This document shows positions 16,495-24,702 of a stretch of DNA of 64,000 nucleotides, in pieces (position 1 is the first letter of the stretch; each line of letters starts with the position of its first letter). Position numbers and translations under genes: made by a program. Origin of the DNA: Coprousia sp963931435. GTDB lineage: Bacteria > Actinomycetota > Coriobacteriia > Coriobacteriales > Coriobacteriaceae. Where the stretch lies: assembly GCA_963931435.1 (NCBI GenBank), contig OZ007012.1, forward strand, positions 496,001-560,000, read 5' to 3'. The notes beneath the pieces were generated by a model. That model saw only the letters and a program-made list of their open reading frames with translations, did no database searches and was not told where the DNA came from.

Positions 16495-16532
16495 ATTCGG
16501 ACCATTTCTTATTGCACATCAACACACCGCCG

Positions 16533-16824
16533 CCGCATCAGGACCAACAGCGTGCAGGAGCGCTGCAACCGGGAGATGAAGCGCCGCGCGCGCGTGGTCC
16601 AGAGCTTCCCGTCGGAGGAGGCGCTGGTCCGCCTGGTGGGGGCGGTGTGCTGCGAGGCGTCCGAGGACTGGTCCAGCCGCAGGTACATGGAGCCGTCCGC
16701 GATCGAGGGCCTGTGGGAGCGTGAGCTCTTGCCCGTCCCGGAGCCGACCGAGGGGCAGGTCACGAGGGCTCGCTCGAGAATCGCGGCGCTCTCGGGGATT
16801 GACGAGGGGGCGATGGCGGCGTAG
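16533..16824 (+). pseudogene. C-terminal remnant of IS256 (mutator) family transposase
   Basis: The last 96 or so codons of a mutator-type transposase, read from CGC at 16533: RRIRTNSVQERCNREMKRRA, then VVQSFPSEEALVRLVGAV and SSRRYMEPSAIEGLWE, match the conserved tail of IS256-family enzymes (N-x-ER-x-NREIKRR... region). Everything upstream, including the DDE core, is gone. The broken end is close to the right end of the IS3 element, which suggests that IS3 insertion or a later deletion removed the rest. Confidence 0.8.
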
Positions 16825-17128
16825 GTTCGGCTCATCAGAGATTCCGGGCGGAGGCCCTCTACACCACTTTTCGCGACACTACCCGTGTTTGCCGCGCTTG
16901 CAGTCGTGTCGGTTCTTTTCGCACGCCGTCATTACCTGCATCCGGATTAGAGCGACGTGTTTGCGGTCGCCTGAGTATCGAGCGCTTCCAGGGCCTCATC
17001 TGGAGGTGTATCTGCTCAAGGCTTGCTCAAGTAGAGCGTGACGCCCATAAGCGATTTATCGAGCTATGCCTGTCCTGAGCTTCTGCCTGAGCGGCACGCC
17101 CGTGCCGCACCTACGGGAGGAGGCTTCC
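16825..17128. other. IS256 right end and start of IS110 remnant, no gene
   Basis: TACACCACTTTTCGCGACAC followed by TACC, ending near 16883, looks like the right terminus of an IS256-family element. From about 16884 to 17128 nothing codes. In IS110 elements the DNA upstream of the transposase can encode the bridge RNA, so part of one might survive here, but I cannot identify its loops. Confidence 0.4.
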
Positions 17129-17404
17129 ATGCCCCATGTTACCTCCGTCGGCCTCGACGTACACGCCCGCTCGGTCGCCGCGGCGGCGTTCAACCCGTAC
17201 ACCGGGGAGGTGGCGCAGCGCTCCTTCGGCACCGATGCCGCCGAGATCGCGGCGTGGATAAAGGGGTTCGAGGAGCCGAGGGCCTGCTACGAGTCCGGCC
17301 CCACCGGCTACCACCTCGCGCGCGAGCTGCGCGTCCTCGGCGTGGACTACGCCGTGGCGGCTGAAAGCCCGCGGATATTAGCTTGCCAGGCAAGCGTCGG
17401 TTAA
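17129..17404 (+). pseudogene. N-terminal remnant of IS110-family transposase
   Basis: About 91 codons of an IS110 DEDD transposase remain: MPHVTSVGLDVHARSVAAAA with the first catalytic Asp, then EEPRACYESGPTGYHLAREL and GVDYAVAAESP. The similarity stops near 17370, where functional proteins continue with a conserved block, and the frame ends at TAA 17404. The DEDD core is incomplete and the C-terminal Tnp_20 domain is missing, so it cannot be active. CGGGAGGAGG lies before the ATG, so the fragment may still be translated. Confidence 0.8.
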
Positions 17405-17440
17405 GGACGATGCTCCGCGCGGGCCCTCCCTGCGGGAAAC

Positions 17441-17464
17441 GAAAAAGCCCCTAGCGTAGGGGCT
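17441..17464 (-). terminator. Leftward rho-independent terminator
   Basis: On the minus strand AGCCCCTA pairs with TAGGGGCT around CGC, followed by TTTTTC. No minus-strand protein gene ends here, so the terminator probably belongs to a non-coding transcript coming from about 17640. Confidence 0.75.
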
Positions 17465-17570
17465 GAATGAACTTTGCCTATTGACAATGTTCCTCTCATA
17501 TTAAATGCGGGGGACACCCCCCGCGACTTGGTGGAAGCGCTATCGAGAACGCCTCCACATCCTTTATACC
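17441..17570 (-). ncRNA. Candidate structured small RNA ending at the leftward terminator
   Basis: Read on the minus strand from about 17570, three hairpins follow each other: GGAGGCG with CGCTTCC around a 10-nt loop (17553-17530), GCGGGGG with CCCCCGC around a 4-nt loop (17525-17508), and the terminator stem at 17464-17446, separated by a 40-nt AT-rich single-stranded stretch. A TATAAA at about 17571-17566 could be its -10. The plus strand carries no gene. It may be a regulatory RNA or a relic of a mobile element; no family is recognised. Confidence 0.35.
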
Positions 17571-17680
17571 ACACGTGGGCGACGCTCATGCAGCCAAAGA
17601 TTGCGCCGATCACTTGAGCCGCATGTCAAAACATATAATAGATTGCAGTGGTAGATCGCATGAATTGAGAGGTCTATAGC

Positions 17681-18415
17681 ATGGACTACGGGCGCCTGTG
17701 CAACAAACGAGATCGACTGCGCGCCGCGTGGGATAGCATCCCCTCCGTTGCGCGTGAGACTTTCGACCGGAGCTTCGATGTCTCGTATGCCCATAACTCC
17801 ACGGCCATCGAGGGCAACACGCTGACGCTCATTCAGACCAAGGCGGTGCTCGAGGACGGCCTTTCCGTTGGGGGGAAGACCCTTCGCGAGCTCTATGAGG
17901 TCATCAACCACGACAAGGCGTTCACATACGTCAAGGAGCATGTTGCCCAGGATGATGCCCTTACCGGGGGCATCGCGAAGGATATCCATATGCTCCTCAT
18001 GGAGAACATCCTGCCCGGCGGCATCTACAGAAACGTTGAAGTCCGCATAGCGGGAGCCGGGTTCCTCCCTCCCGTCGGCGAGGACATGCTCGCCCAAGCG
18101 AAAACGTTCTTCGCACAGCTTGAGCATCCTCAGACGGAGAACGCCATCGAGCTCGCGGCATGGACGCATGCCGAGTTCGTGCGCATCCATCCCTTTGTGG
18201 ACGGCAATGGGCGCACGGCCCGCATGCTCATGAACTATCAGCTGATGCTCGCGGGGTTTCTTCCCGTCTCAATCGCGAAAGAGGACAGGCTCGCGTACTA
18301 CGATGCCCTCGAGGCGTTCGCCACAAGCGGAGACCTCTCGGCGTTTGCCGATATGATCGCGCAGCTCGAGGAGACGCGTCTCGACGAGTACCTCGCCATC
18401 GGCGTTTCCGCGTGA
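17681..18415 (+). CDS. Fic/DOC family protein with own inhibitory helix
   Basis: 244-residue Fic protein; the family transfers AMP or another nucleotide part onto target protein hydroxyls. The active-site motif HPFVDGNGRTARML is complete near residues 169-182, with the catalytic His and the anion-binding GNGRT. The N-terminus has STAIEG (residues 40-45), which fits the inhibitory [ST]xxxE[GN] helix, so this looks like a class II Fic that keeps itself in check by Glu44 rather than by a separate antitoxin. No small antitoxin gene is beside it, which agrees. It is monocistronic beside IS remnants and has only a weak ribosome site. Confidence 0.9.
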   Translation: MDYGRLCNKRDRLRAAWDSIPSVARETFDRSFDVSYAHNSTAIEGNTLTLIQTKAVLEDGLSVGGKTLRELYEVINHDKAFTYVKEHVAQDDALTGGIAKDIHMLLMENILPGGIYRNVEVRIAGAGFLPPVGEDMLAQAKTFFAQLEHPQTENAIELAAWTHAEFVRIHPFVDGNGRTARMLMNYQLMLAGFLPVSIAKEDRLAYYDALEAFATSGDLSAFADMIAQLEETRLDEYLAIGVSA

Positions 18416-18465
18416 ACTGATTGGGGTGGTCGGATAGGAGCGGTTCGCATGCTCCAGATATGAAG

Positions 18466-18508
18466 AAAGCGCCGGAGGTAGGTGTATTGCACACCGTTCG
18501 AGCGCTTT
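18466..18508. terminator. Nested hairpin after the fic gene
   Basis: AAAGCGC (18466-18472) pairs with GCGCTTT (18502-18508) and encloses GGTGT/ACACC (18481-18495). It lies 50 bp after the fic stop. There is no T-run, so termination is uncertain. Confidence 0.4.
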
Positions 18509-18613
18509 GCAATTTGTAAGATACCGGATTTCTACTTGATGTCAATCGCCCCGGCATGTCGACCAATGAAATGGACTTTGTTCAGACGGCCTGGTCGTTC
18601 AGGAAGGTCCCGA

Positions 18614-19405
18614 ATGGATGATCTCGATGGGTGCAAGCGGGAGCTGCGGCGGCGGATGAAGGCGGCGCGGGCGGGGCTTGCGGAAGGAGAGCGGGCGCAG
18701 GCGGATGCGGAGATTTGCAAGCGCGTCTGCGAATCGGAGCCCTTCCGGACGGCGCGGGTGATCTACACCTATCTCGCGTTCGGCTCCGAGGTGGAGACGC
18801 GGGGCATCATCGAGCGCGCCTTTGCCGCGGGCAAGACGGTTGCGCTGCCGCGCTGCGCGGGGCCGCATGAGCTCAGGTGGTATCGTGTGGATGACCTCGA
18901 TGGCCTCGAGCCCGGCGCCTTCGGTATCCTGGAGCCGCCGGCGGATCCTGCGCGCGAGATCGTGCCACCCGACGAGGACTTCACGGGTGCGAGCGTGACG
19001 AGCACGCCGCTGCCGGAAGGATGCGTGCCTGATGCGCCACCTGCGCAGTCTATCGGCTCCTGCTGCGCATGCGCCTCGGGTGCCCTGCTTGACCTCGGGG
19101 CCCGTCACCATGCTGGCATCAGTGGTTCTGGCTGCGCCGCATCCCGCGTACGGGTCGCCGGCGCTCCGGCGCCGGGGAATCGCCCCGCCCCTGACCCGCG
19201 CGTCCTCGCCCTGGTGCCCGGGCTCGCGTTCGATGCGACGGGCGCGCGCCTCGGATACGGCGGCGGCTACTACGACGCGTTCCTCACCACCTTCCCGGGC
19301 ACATCGCTGGGGCTCTGCTACGCGTGCCAGCTCGTCGGGAGCCTGGGCGCCCTGGGCGTCATCGCTCCACACGACCGATTCGTTAACGGCGTCATCGTCG
19401 CGTAG
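18614..19405 (+). CDS. 5-formyltetrahydrofolate cyclo-ligase with internal insertion
   Basis: ATP-dependent conversion of 5-formyl-THF to 5,10-methenyl-THF in one-carbon metabolism. The N-terminal KRELRRRMKAARAGL, then VIYTYLAFGSEVETRGII and VALPRC, and the C-terminal LVPGLAFDATGARLGYGGGY plus YYDAFL are the family blocks. The protein has 263 residues against about 190 normally. The excess is a segment at about residues 120-190, rich in Ser, Ala, Gly and Cys, between the ILEP region and the LVPG block, without similarity I recognise. AGGAAGG precedes ATG 18614. The insertion is in frame, so the gene need not be broken, but it falls near the substrate pocket. Confidence 0.85.
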   Translation: MDDLDGCKRELRRRMKAARAGLAEGERAQADAEICKRVCESEPFRTARVIYTYLAFGSEVETRGIIERAFAAGKTVALPRCAGPHELRWYRVDDLDGLEPGAFGILEPPADPAREIVPPDEDFTGASVTSTPLPEGCVPDAPPAQSIGSCCACASGALLDLGARHHAGISGSGCAASRVRVAGAPAPGNRPAPDPRVLALVPGLAFDATGARLGYGGGYYDAFLTTFPGTSLGLCYACQLVGSLGALGVIAPHDRFVNGVIVA

Positions 19406-19502
19406 CCGCATCCCGTACAGCGCTAAGATAAGAGATGAAGTTGCTGAAGACACGATCGCGGGCGCTTCACGGAGGTGCTCCGCTTCGGGGGAGGGGAACG
19501 CC

Positions 19503-20882
19503 ATGTTCTGTCCTAAATGCGGTGCCGAGCTGCCCGATGGCAGCAGGTTCTGCGGTTCATGCGGCGCGCAGCTGGCGCCGGCGGTGCCAGATGGTGCGAC
19601 GGGGCAGCAGCCTCCGGTCGGGCAGGGGCAGACCGCGGCGGGCACCGCGCCAGCGGCGCCGGGCACGGTGGACGTCGCTGCCGGCGCGGCCAAGAGCCGC
19701 AAGACGGGCCTCACCGTGGGCGGGATCGCCGTCGCGGTGGTGGCGGTGCTCGCGGTCGCGGCGTTCGCCTTGGTGAACGCCCTGGGGCTCTTCGGTGGCG
19801 GCAGCGCGGAGGTCAACCAGACGTTCAACAACGCGATGCTCAGCTACAATGCGGTGTCTTCCGGTGACGGCTGGGATTACTTCTACAGCGACACCACGTA
19901 CGCCATCATGCGTGGGAAGACCGATGGCACGGTGGAGACGGTGGTGAGCATGCCCACCGAGTCGATGGATGACGGCTCCGGCTATACGACCAGATACGTG
20001 TCATCCATCATGGTCGACGGCTCGACGCTCTACTACCTGTCCTACCCCGTGATGTTCGATGATGCGGCGGCCTATGAGATCCACAAGGTGGATGTCAACA
20101 CGGGCGACGACGAGACGATCTACACGCTGGGCGTGGAGGAGGACGAGGACGGCACCTCGTACACTATCAGCAGGATGTTCCTGTACGACCATCAGCTCTA
20201 CCTGCTCGTGAACGTGCACTCCGATTGGGATCCCAGCATGCAGCTCGTGGTGCTCGACTCCAGCGGCGAGGAGGTGCGCCGCGAGGACAAGTACCGGGAA
20301 TCGGGTAACGACGGACTGCCCACGGCGGGCGTCACGCCGACGCGCGACGTCTACGCGACCAGCGTGTACGACGATGGCAGCTCCATGGGCAGGCTCTACG
20401 TCTCGGGCGATTTCGACGGCAACTTCGCCACCAACAAGGTCTACGAGGTCGATGACGGCTGGGTGGGGGGTTTCGCGCTGGTGGGCGACCGCGTCGCGTT
20501 CACCGTGAACGGCAGCACGCGCGACACCAACGCCATCATGATCGCCAACGAGGACGGCTCCGATCTCCAGACGCTCTACACCGCGCCTTCGGGTGCGACC
20601 TGCGCGCTGGTCGCTGCAACGGATGACACGCTCTTCATCCGGCAGTACGTGACCAACACCTACGATGTCGTCAACTGGGACCTCATCGCGGTGCCGGCTG
20701 CGGGCGGCGAGGCTGAGACCATCGCTTCCAACCTCGATTACTACAACGCCTCGCTCGCCGTGGTGAACGGGCACCTGCTCATCATGGAGAACGGCCAGGA
20801 CATCAGCAGTCAGGGCATGCGCGTGGCGGCGTACAGCTTCGAGGGCGATCTGCTGGCAACCTACGTCTCGGGCAGGATCTAG
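19503..20882 (+). CDS. Zinc-ribbon, single-pass membrane protein with large outer domain
   Basis: 459-residue protein. The N-terminus is a zinc ribbon with two CxxC pairs (FCPKCGAELPDGSRFCGSCG), followed by a low-complexity Ala/Gly/Pro linker, one membrane segment near residues 80-100 (GGIAVAVVAVLAVAAFALVN) and about 350 residues that should lie outside. That outer part alternates short strands with YY, DGS and NED motifs (YFYSDTTYAIMRGKTDGTVE, DGSTLYYLSYP, ALVGDRVAFTVNG), typical of beta-propeller-like DUF5050 proteins. The function is unknown; surface sensing or a scaffold is possible. GAGGGGAACGCC precedes the ATG. A bidirectional terminator follows. Confidence 0.8.
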   Translation: MFCPKCGAELPDGSRFCGSCGAQLAPAVPDGATGQQPPVGQGQTAAGTAPAAPGTVDVAAGAAKSRKTGLTVGGIAVAVVAVLAVAAFALVNALGLFGGGSAEVNQTFNNAMLSYNAVSSGDGWDYFYSDTTYAIMRGKTDGTVETVVSMPTESMDDGSGYTTRYVSSIMVDGSTLYYLSYPVMFDDAAAYEIHKVDVNTGDDETIYTLGVEEDEDGTSYTISRMFLYDHQLYLLVNVHSDWDPSMQLVVLDSSGEEVRREDKYRESGNDGLPTAGVTPTRDVYATSVYDDGSSMGRLYVSGDFDGNFATNKVYEVDDGWVGGFALVGDRVAFTVNGSTRDTNAIMIANEDGSDLQTLYTAPSGATCALVAATDDTLFIRQYVTNTYDVVNWDLIAVPAAGGEAETIASNLDYYNASLAVVNGHLLIMENGQDISSQGMRVAAYSFEGDLLATYVSGRI

Positions 20883-20916
20883 GGCGTCGAGCGGCCGCCG
20901 GCGCAGCGGGTAGAAG

Positions 20917-20955
20917 AAAAAGCCCGGGCCTCGGGGAGAGGCTCGGGCTTTTTTG
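20917..20955. terminator. Bidirectional terminator
   Basis: AGCCCGGGCCTC (20921-20932) pairs with GAGGCTCGGGCT (20938-20949) with one mismatch. A-rich sequence precedes it and TTTTT follows, so it can stop both the zinc-ribbon gene and the converging tRNA transcript. Confidence 0.88.
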
Positions 20956-20960
20956 GTTCG

Positions 20961-21037
20961 TGGTGCCCCCAGCGGGATTCGAACCCGCGATATCCACCTT
21001 GAAAGGGTGGCGTCCTGGGCCGCTAGACGATGGGGAC
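20961..21037 (-). tRNA. tRNA-Glu (anticodon TTC), CCA encoded
   Basis: The minus strand gives a full cloverleaf. The acceptor GTCCCCA pairs with TGGGGGC, the anticodon arm is CCACC-CTTTCAA-GGTGG with anticodon TTC, the T arm is GCGGG-TTCGAAT-CCCGC, the discriminator is A, and CCA is encoded at 20961-20963. Confidence 0.95.
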
Positions 21038-21073
21038 GCGGGAGTGCATTATAGCAGACCGCGCACCGTCCGC

Positions 21074-21841
21074 CTAGAGGCCCGCGGCGGCCATGCGCGC
21101 GGCATGGCGGTCGGCGGGGGAGAGGCGCTGCCGGTCGCTGTAGATGACATGCGTGCGGCAGAAGTCGCAGCACAGGTCGCAGCCGGCGCAGGCGTCCGGG
21201 TCGATGGTGTAGACGGGCGGGGTGAACGAGAGCGCGGGGCAGCCGGTGATCTGGTAGCAGCGGTGGCATCCCACGCAGGCGAAGCGGTCCACCTCGGCCG
21301 GAGCGGCCTCGCCGTGCTGAAGCTGCACGCAGGGCGAGCGGAAGATGAGCGCGCTCACCCCGCCGGCACCGAGCGCGCACTCGAGGGCGTCCTGGCTGGC
21401 GAGGGTGTCGAAGGGATCGAGCACCGCGACGTGCGCGGCACCGAGGGCGCGGGCGCGCCCGACGAGCTTCTCGACGGAGGCATCGTCGAGCCAGGCGCGG
21501 CTCGATGCAAGGACGCAGAGCAGCACCGTCTCGCCCTCCTGCGCGAGGTGGTCGAGCTCGTCGGCGCGCTCGCCGAGCACCTCGGCGCGCACGAAATGGG
21601 CGCAGACGCGCGCCCGGGCCTCGGGCGCGCCATCGGGCACGGGCTGGCGGTAGCGGTCGCGCAGCGCCGCCTCGCCGCCGGGGCAGGTGGTCGCGGCGGG
21701 ATGCAGGGGCCCCACGATGGAGCAGCCGGCGTCGCCGCAGTACACGCGCCCGCGGCCCCGGCCGACGGCCTCCTTCACGGCCACGAACGCTGCGCGGTGC
21801 GGGCAGCCCGGGCAGCTGACGCCCTTCTCCGGTTTACGCAT
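21074..21841 (-). CDS. IorA-related protein with two 4Fe-4S sites but no ThDP core
   Basis: 255-residue protein that resembles indolepyruvate ferredoxin oxidoreductase alpha subunit (IorA) at both ends. Residues 10-15 are CPGCPH, the opening of the IorA C-terminal half, and the C-terminus holds two cluster motifs, CVGCHRCYQITGCP near residue 190 and CAGCDLCCDFCRTH near residue 215. IorA itself is about 600 residues and contains the ThDP-binding GDG...N region; here the middle shows no such motif. It may be a shortened relic turned electron carrier, or a distinct redox protein. Its ATG (21841) lies inside the end of the SlyD-type gene (8-bp overlap), which implies translational coupling. Confidence 0.6.
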   Translation of the reverse strand: MRKPEKGVSCPGCPHRAAFVAVKEAVGRGRGRVYCGDAGCSIVGPLHPAATTCPGGEAALRDRYRQPVPDGAPEARARVCAHFVRAEVLGERADELDHLAQEGETVLLCVLASSRAWLDDASVEKLVGRARALGAAHVAVLDPFDTLASQDALECALGAGGVSALIFRSPCVQLQHGEAAPAEVDRFACVGCHRCYQITGCPALSFTPPVYTIDPDACAGCDLCCDFCRTHVIYSDRQRLSPADRHAARMAAAGL

Positions 21842-22325
21842 GGTCCGCCCCATCCCCTTCCGCGACGTCGCCGGCGCCCTCGGCATCCTCCACGGGCTCG
21901 CGCGAGACGAGCTCGATCTCGTAGTCGATGTCGCTGCCGGCCATGGGGTGGTTGAAGTCGAACACCGTCTCGCCGTCGTCCTGCACGCGCACCACGCGCG
22001 CGAGGCGCTGGTAGCCGCGCTCGTCCATGAGGTAGATCATCTGGCCGGCCACCAGGTCGTCGGAGCGGGGGATCATCTCGGTGGGCATGGTCATGAGCAG
22101 CATCGGGTCGCGCTCGCCGTAGGCGTTCTTGGCCGGCACGCGCACCTTCTTCTTCTCGCCGGGCTGCATGGTGGCGACGGCGGCCTCGAACCCGGGCACC
22201 ACCTCGTGGTTGCCCTCGATGTAGGTGAGCGGCGCCCGCCCGGCCGTGGTGTCGAACACCTCGCCGGAGGTGAAGCTGCCCGTGTAGTGGACGCAGACCT
22301 TGTTCTTGAGGGAGAAGTTTGCCAA
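21834..22325 (-). CDS. FKBP-type peptidyl-prolyl isomerase, SlyD-like
   Basis: 163-residue folding helper. VHYTGSFTSGEVFDTT opens the FKBP domain, PLTYIEGNHEVVPGFEAAVA and MQPGEKKKVRVPAKNAYGER follow, then the inserted IF domain, and FDFNHPMAGSDIDYEIEL closes the FKBP fold. This order is the SlyD type. The acidic C-terminal tail (EDAEGAGDVAEGDGADHA) lacks the His/Cys metal-binding tail of E. coli SlyD. The start codon is TTG at 22325, supported by AAGGAG 5 bp upstream. It overlaps the IorA-like gene, so the isomerase may help fold that iron-sulfur protein. Confidence 0.92.
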   Translation of the reverse strand: MANFSLKNKVCVHYTGSFTSGEVFDTTAGRAPLTYIEGNHEVVPGFEAAVATMQPGEKKKVRVPAKNAYGERDPMLLMTMPTEMIPRSDDLVAGQMIYLMDERGYQRLARVVRVQDDGETVFDFNHPMAGSDIDYEIELVSREPVEDAEGAGDVAEGDGADHA

Positions 22326-22529
22326 TGGAGCTCCTTGGGATCGCGCGGGGCCCGGCGCCGCGGCGGACGCGGGCGGATGCGCCTTGGTGGATGTGGCTGC
22401 GCCTAACTATAGCGCAACGGGGAAGGTGGGCGCCCGCCGGGCGGCGCGCGGCGGGCGCCAACGGCCTGGGCACCGCCCGGCGGGCGCGGCCGGTCGCCGC
22501 CCCGGGCGCCGGCGCGGCCCCCGGCGCCC

Positions 22530-23588
22530 CTAGAAGCCGTTGCGATCGGCGAACGCCTCGGAGGCCGCCTCCACGCCGTCCACAGCTTCGGCCCAGGGGA
22601 CGAAATCCGGCACGTCGGCGATGATGCCGTCCGCCTCCCATACGGCCTGGTGCGCGAGCTGCCAGGGTTCGCGGACGGCGGGGCGCACGGGCAGGTAGGG
22701 GTTCAGGTAGGTGGGGTTGAGCAGGAAGAACGCCCCGCCGTCGCAACGCGTGCAGAAATCGCGCAGGGCGCGCCGCGCAGGCTTGCGCCGGCCGATCTTG
22801 TAGAGCAGCAGCGTGCGGCCCAGCAGGTACCAGGGCGAGTCCTCGACCAGGAGCGAGGCCTCTTCGGGCGTGACGGCGCGGCTCTCCAACGAGCGCGCGA
22901 ACGCGAAGAAGCCCTCCTCGTCCTCCAAGCGCGCCAGGCAGAGGAAGACGGTTCCCTCGGCGCGCGAGGGGTAGCCCTCGGCGCGCAGCACGGTGCGGGC
23001 GTACTCCATGCCGGCGCGGTAGCGCGCGCTCGCCAGGCAGAGCTGGGCGATGGCCTCCAGCGTGTGCAGCCAGCCGATGAGCGTGGGCTCGGAGGCGGTG
23101 AGCGACGCCGCCGTGGCGCCCTCGGCGGCGAGCGCCTCGGCGCTCCAGAAGCGCGGCGCGTCCAGGTCGACGCCGGGGACGGCGCGCGCCAGGTGCTCGC
23201 GCACGCGCGCCTCGAGCTTGAGCAGGTCGCCCAGGCAGTCGTCGACGCTCGCGTCGGCAAGCAGGATGCTCAGCAGCTGCGCATCGACGCACAGCCGGTC
23301 AGCCTGGGCGATCTTGGCCATCGCGAGGCGCATCTCGGCGAAGAGCCGCGAACGGCGCTGCTCGAATTCGTCATCGGGCAGATCCTCCATGCGGTCGAGC
23401 TCGCGCATGAGGCGCTCATGTGTCTCGAGGTACACCGCGAGCGCCTGGGCGTGCTCGGTGGCGGCGTATTTGCCGGGGTTCCGGTAGATGCGCTCGTGCG
23501 CCAGCGCGCGCGCCGCGGGCGTGAGCTCGGGGTGCCGCTCGACGTACTCGCGCTCCACGAACGCGGCGATGTAGGCGCGCGCGTCCAT
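22530..23588 (-). CDS. Helical repeat (TPR-like) protein, paralogue of upstream gene
   Basis: 352-residue, mostly alpha-helical protein with no recognised catalytic motif. Segments such as LIGWLHTLEAIAQLCLASAR, SPWYLLGRTLLLYKIGRRKP and DAQLLSILLADASVDD look like tetratricopeptide helices. The N-terminus reads MDARAYIAAFVEREYVERHP. The ATG at 23588 shares its first base with the upstream stop codon (TGATG), so the two are translated together. A role as scaffold or regulator is possible, but no function can be assigned. Confidence 0.6.
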   Translation of the reverse strand: MDARAYIAAFVEREYVERHPELTPAARALAHERIYRNPGKYAATEHAQALAVYLETHERLMRELDRMEDLPDDEFEQRRSRLFAEMRLAMAKIAQADRLCVDAQLLSILLADASVDDCLGDLLKLEARVREHLARAVPGVDLDAPRFWSAEALAAEGATAASLTASEPTLIGWLHTLEAIAQLCLASARYRAGMEYARTVLRAEGYPSRAEGTVFLCLARLEDEEGFFAFARSLESRAVTPEEASLLVEDSPWYLLGRTLLLYKIGRRKPARRALRDFCTRCDGGAFFLLNPTYLNPYLPVRPAVREPWQLAHQAVWEADGIIADVPDFVPWAEAVDGVEAASEAFADRNGF

Positions 23589-24670
23589 CAGTTCTCGCCC
23601 CCGGCGGGGTGGTGGCGCGCGAAGGCGGGGCTGGCGTTCCGGCGCCGGTCGAGCGCCTCCTGCACGGGATCGGAGAGCGCGATCCAGGCGGCGAGGCAGG
23701 CGTTGTCGGGCGCTCCGTAGCCCTCCTGCAGAAGCGGCGTGGCCTCGCTCAGGGCGAGCACCAGCTCGTCCTCGCTGCCGGGCTCGACGTTGACGCGCGA
23801 GAACACGCCGTCGGGGAACTCGGCCTGGTAGTACAGGGGCTCGGCGGCGCGCGGGTAGGCGCGCATGATCGCGCGCAGCGCCCGCGTGGCGCCGGCGAGG
23901 TCCAGCTCGTGGTAGGCGCAGGCGACCTCGGCGATGAGCGACCAGGCGTCCGGGGTCTTCTCGTCCAGGTGATGGCGACGGCGCATCGGCGCGGGCGGCA
24001 GGTAGGAGGCGGCGTGCTTGGCGCGGAACGCCTTGAGCTCGTCGCGCGTGCACTCCAGCTTGGCGAGCGCCAGCACGGCGGTGTGGCGCGCGCCCGCCGG
24101 ATCGTGCGGGGCGGCGGCGAGCGTCTCCTCGGCCGTGCGCAGGGCGAGCCGGTAGCGCCCGGCGATGAGCGCCCGCGCGGCCAAGGCGGCGAGCCAGCGC
24201 AGATAGGGGCGGAAGCCCAGGTCGCCGGCGAACTCGCGGTCGTAGGGGCCGGTCGCGTCCGCGCGCATGCGCTCCACGGCGCGCTCCACCTCGGCGCGGT
24301 GCTCGATCAGGTACTCGACGTAGGCGTCGTTGGTCTCGGCCGTGACGGCGGCGAGCATGCGCCGCGCGTCCCAGTTGCCCGGGTCGAGCTCCACCGCCTC
24401 GCGCAGCTGGTGCTCGGCCGATGACGCCGCGGCCTCGGCCTCCGCCTCATCGGCCATGAAGGGCACGCGGTAGTCGATGGTCTCGGTGGCGAGCGCGACC
24501 AGGTGGAACGACCGGTCGCGGTCGTGCACGATGAGGCTCGCCGGATCGCTCTGGAACGCCTCCATGCAGCGCTCGATGAAGACGGCGTTCTCCAGGGGGT
24601 AGATGTGCTCGCGGCGCATGGCTTCGAGCGTGAGGCGCAGGCAGTCCTCTTGGATGGGGTCGAACGCCAC
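23588..24670 (-). CDS. Helical repeat (TPR-like) protein
   Basis: 360 residues. TPR-like helices are visible in AEHQLREAVELDPGNWDARR, AALAARALIAGRYRLALRTA and AEETLAAAPHDPAGARH, and the N-terminus reads VAFDPIQEDCLRLTLEAMRR. GTG at 24670 is chosen as start because AAGGAGG lies 4 bp upstream; the ATG at 24688 would place that ribosome site inside the gene. It is coupled to the next paralogue (TGATG) and lies 32 bp after the NusG-II-domain gene, forming a three-gene minus-strand operon. Function unknown. Confidence 0.6.
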   Translation of the reverse strand: MAFDPIQEDCLRLTLEAMRREHIYPLENAVFIERCMEAFQSDPASLIVHDRDRSFHLVALATETIDYRVPFMADEAEAEAAASSAEHQLREAVELDPGNWDARRMLAAVTAETNDAYVEYLIEHRAEVERAVERMRADATGPYDREFAGDLGFRPYLRWLAALAARALIAGRYRLALRTAEETLAAAPHDPAGARHTAVLALAKLECTRDELKAFRAKHAASYLPPAPMRRRHHLDEKTPDAWSLIAEVACAYHELDLAGATRALRAIMRAYPRAAEPLYYQAEFPDGVFSRVNVEPGSEDELVLALSEATPLLQEGYGAPDNACLAAWIALSDPVQEALDRRRNASPAFARHHPAGGEN

Positions 24671-24702
24671 GGCGCCTCCTTTCAGCATCTCGATGGAATG
24701 GT

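Noticed and set aside
17441..17570. tracrRNA for a type II CRISPR system
   Set aside because: No repeat array or Cas9 gene is present and no anti-repeat could be found; only a generic structured RNA is supported.
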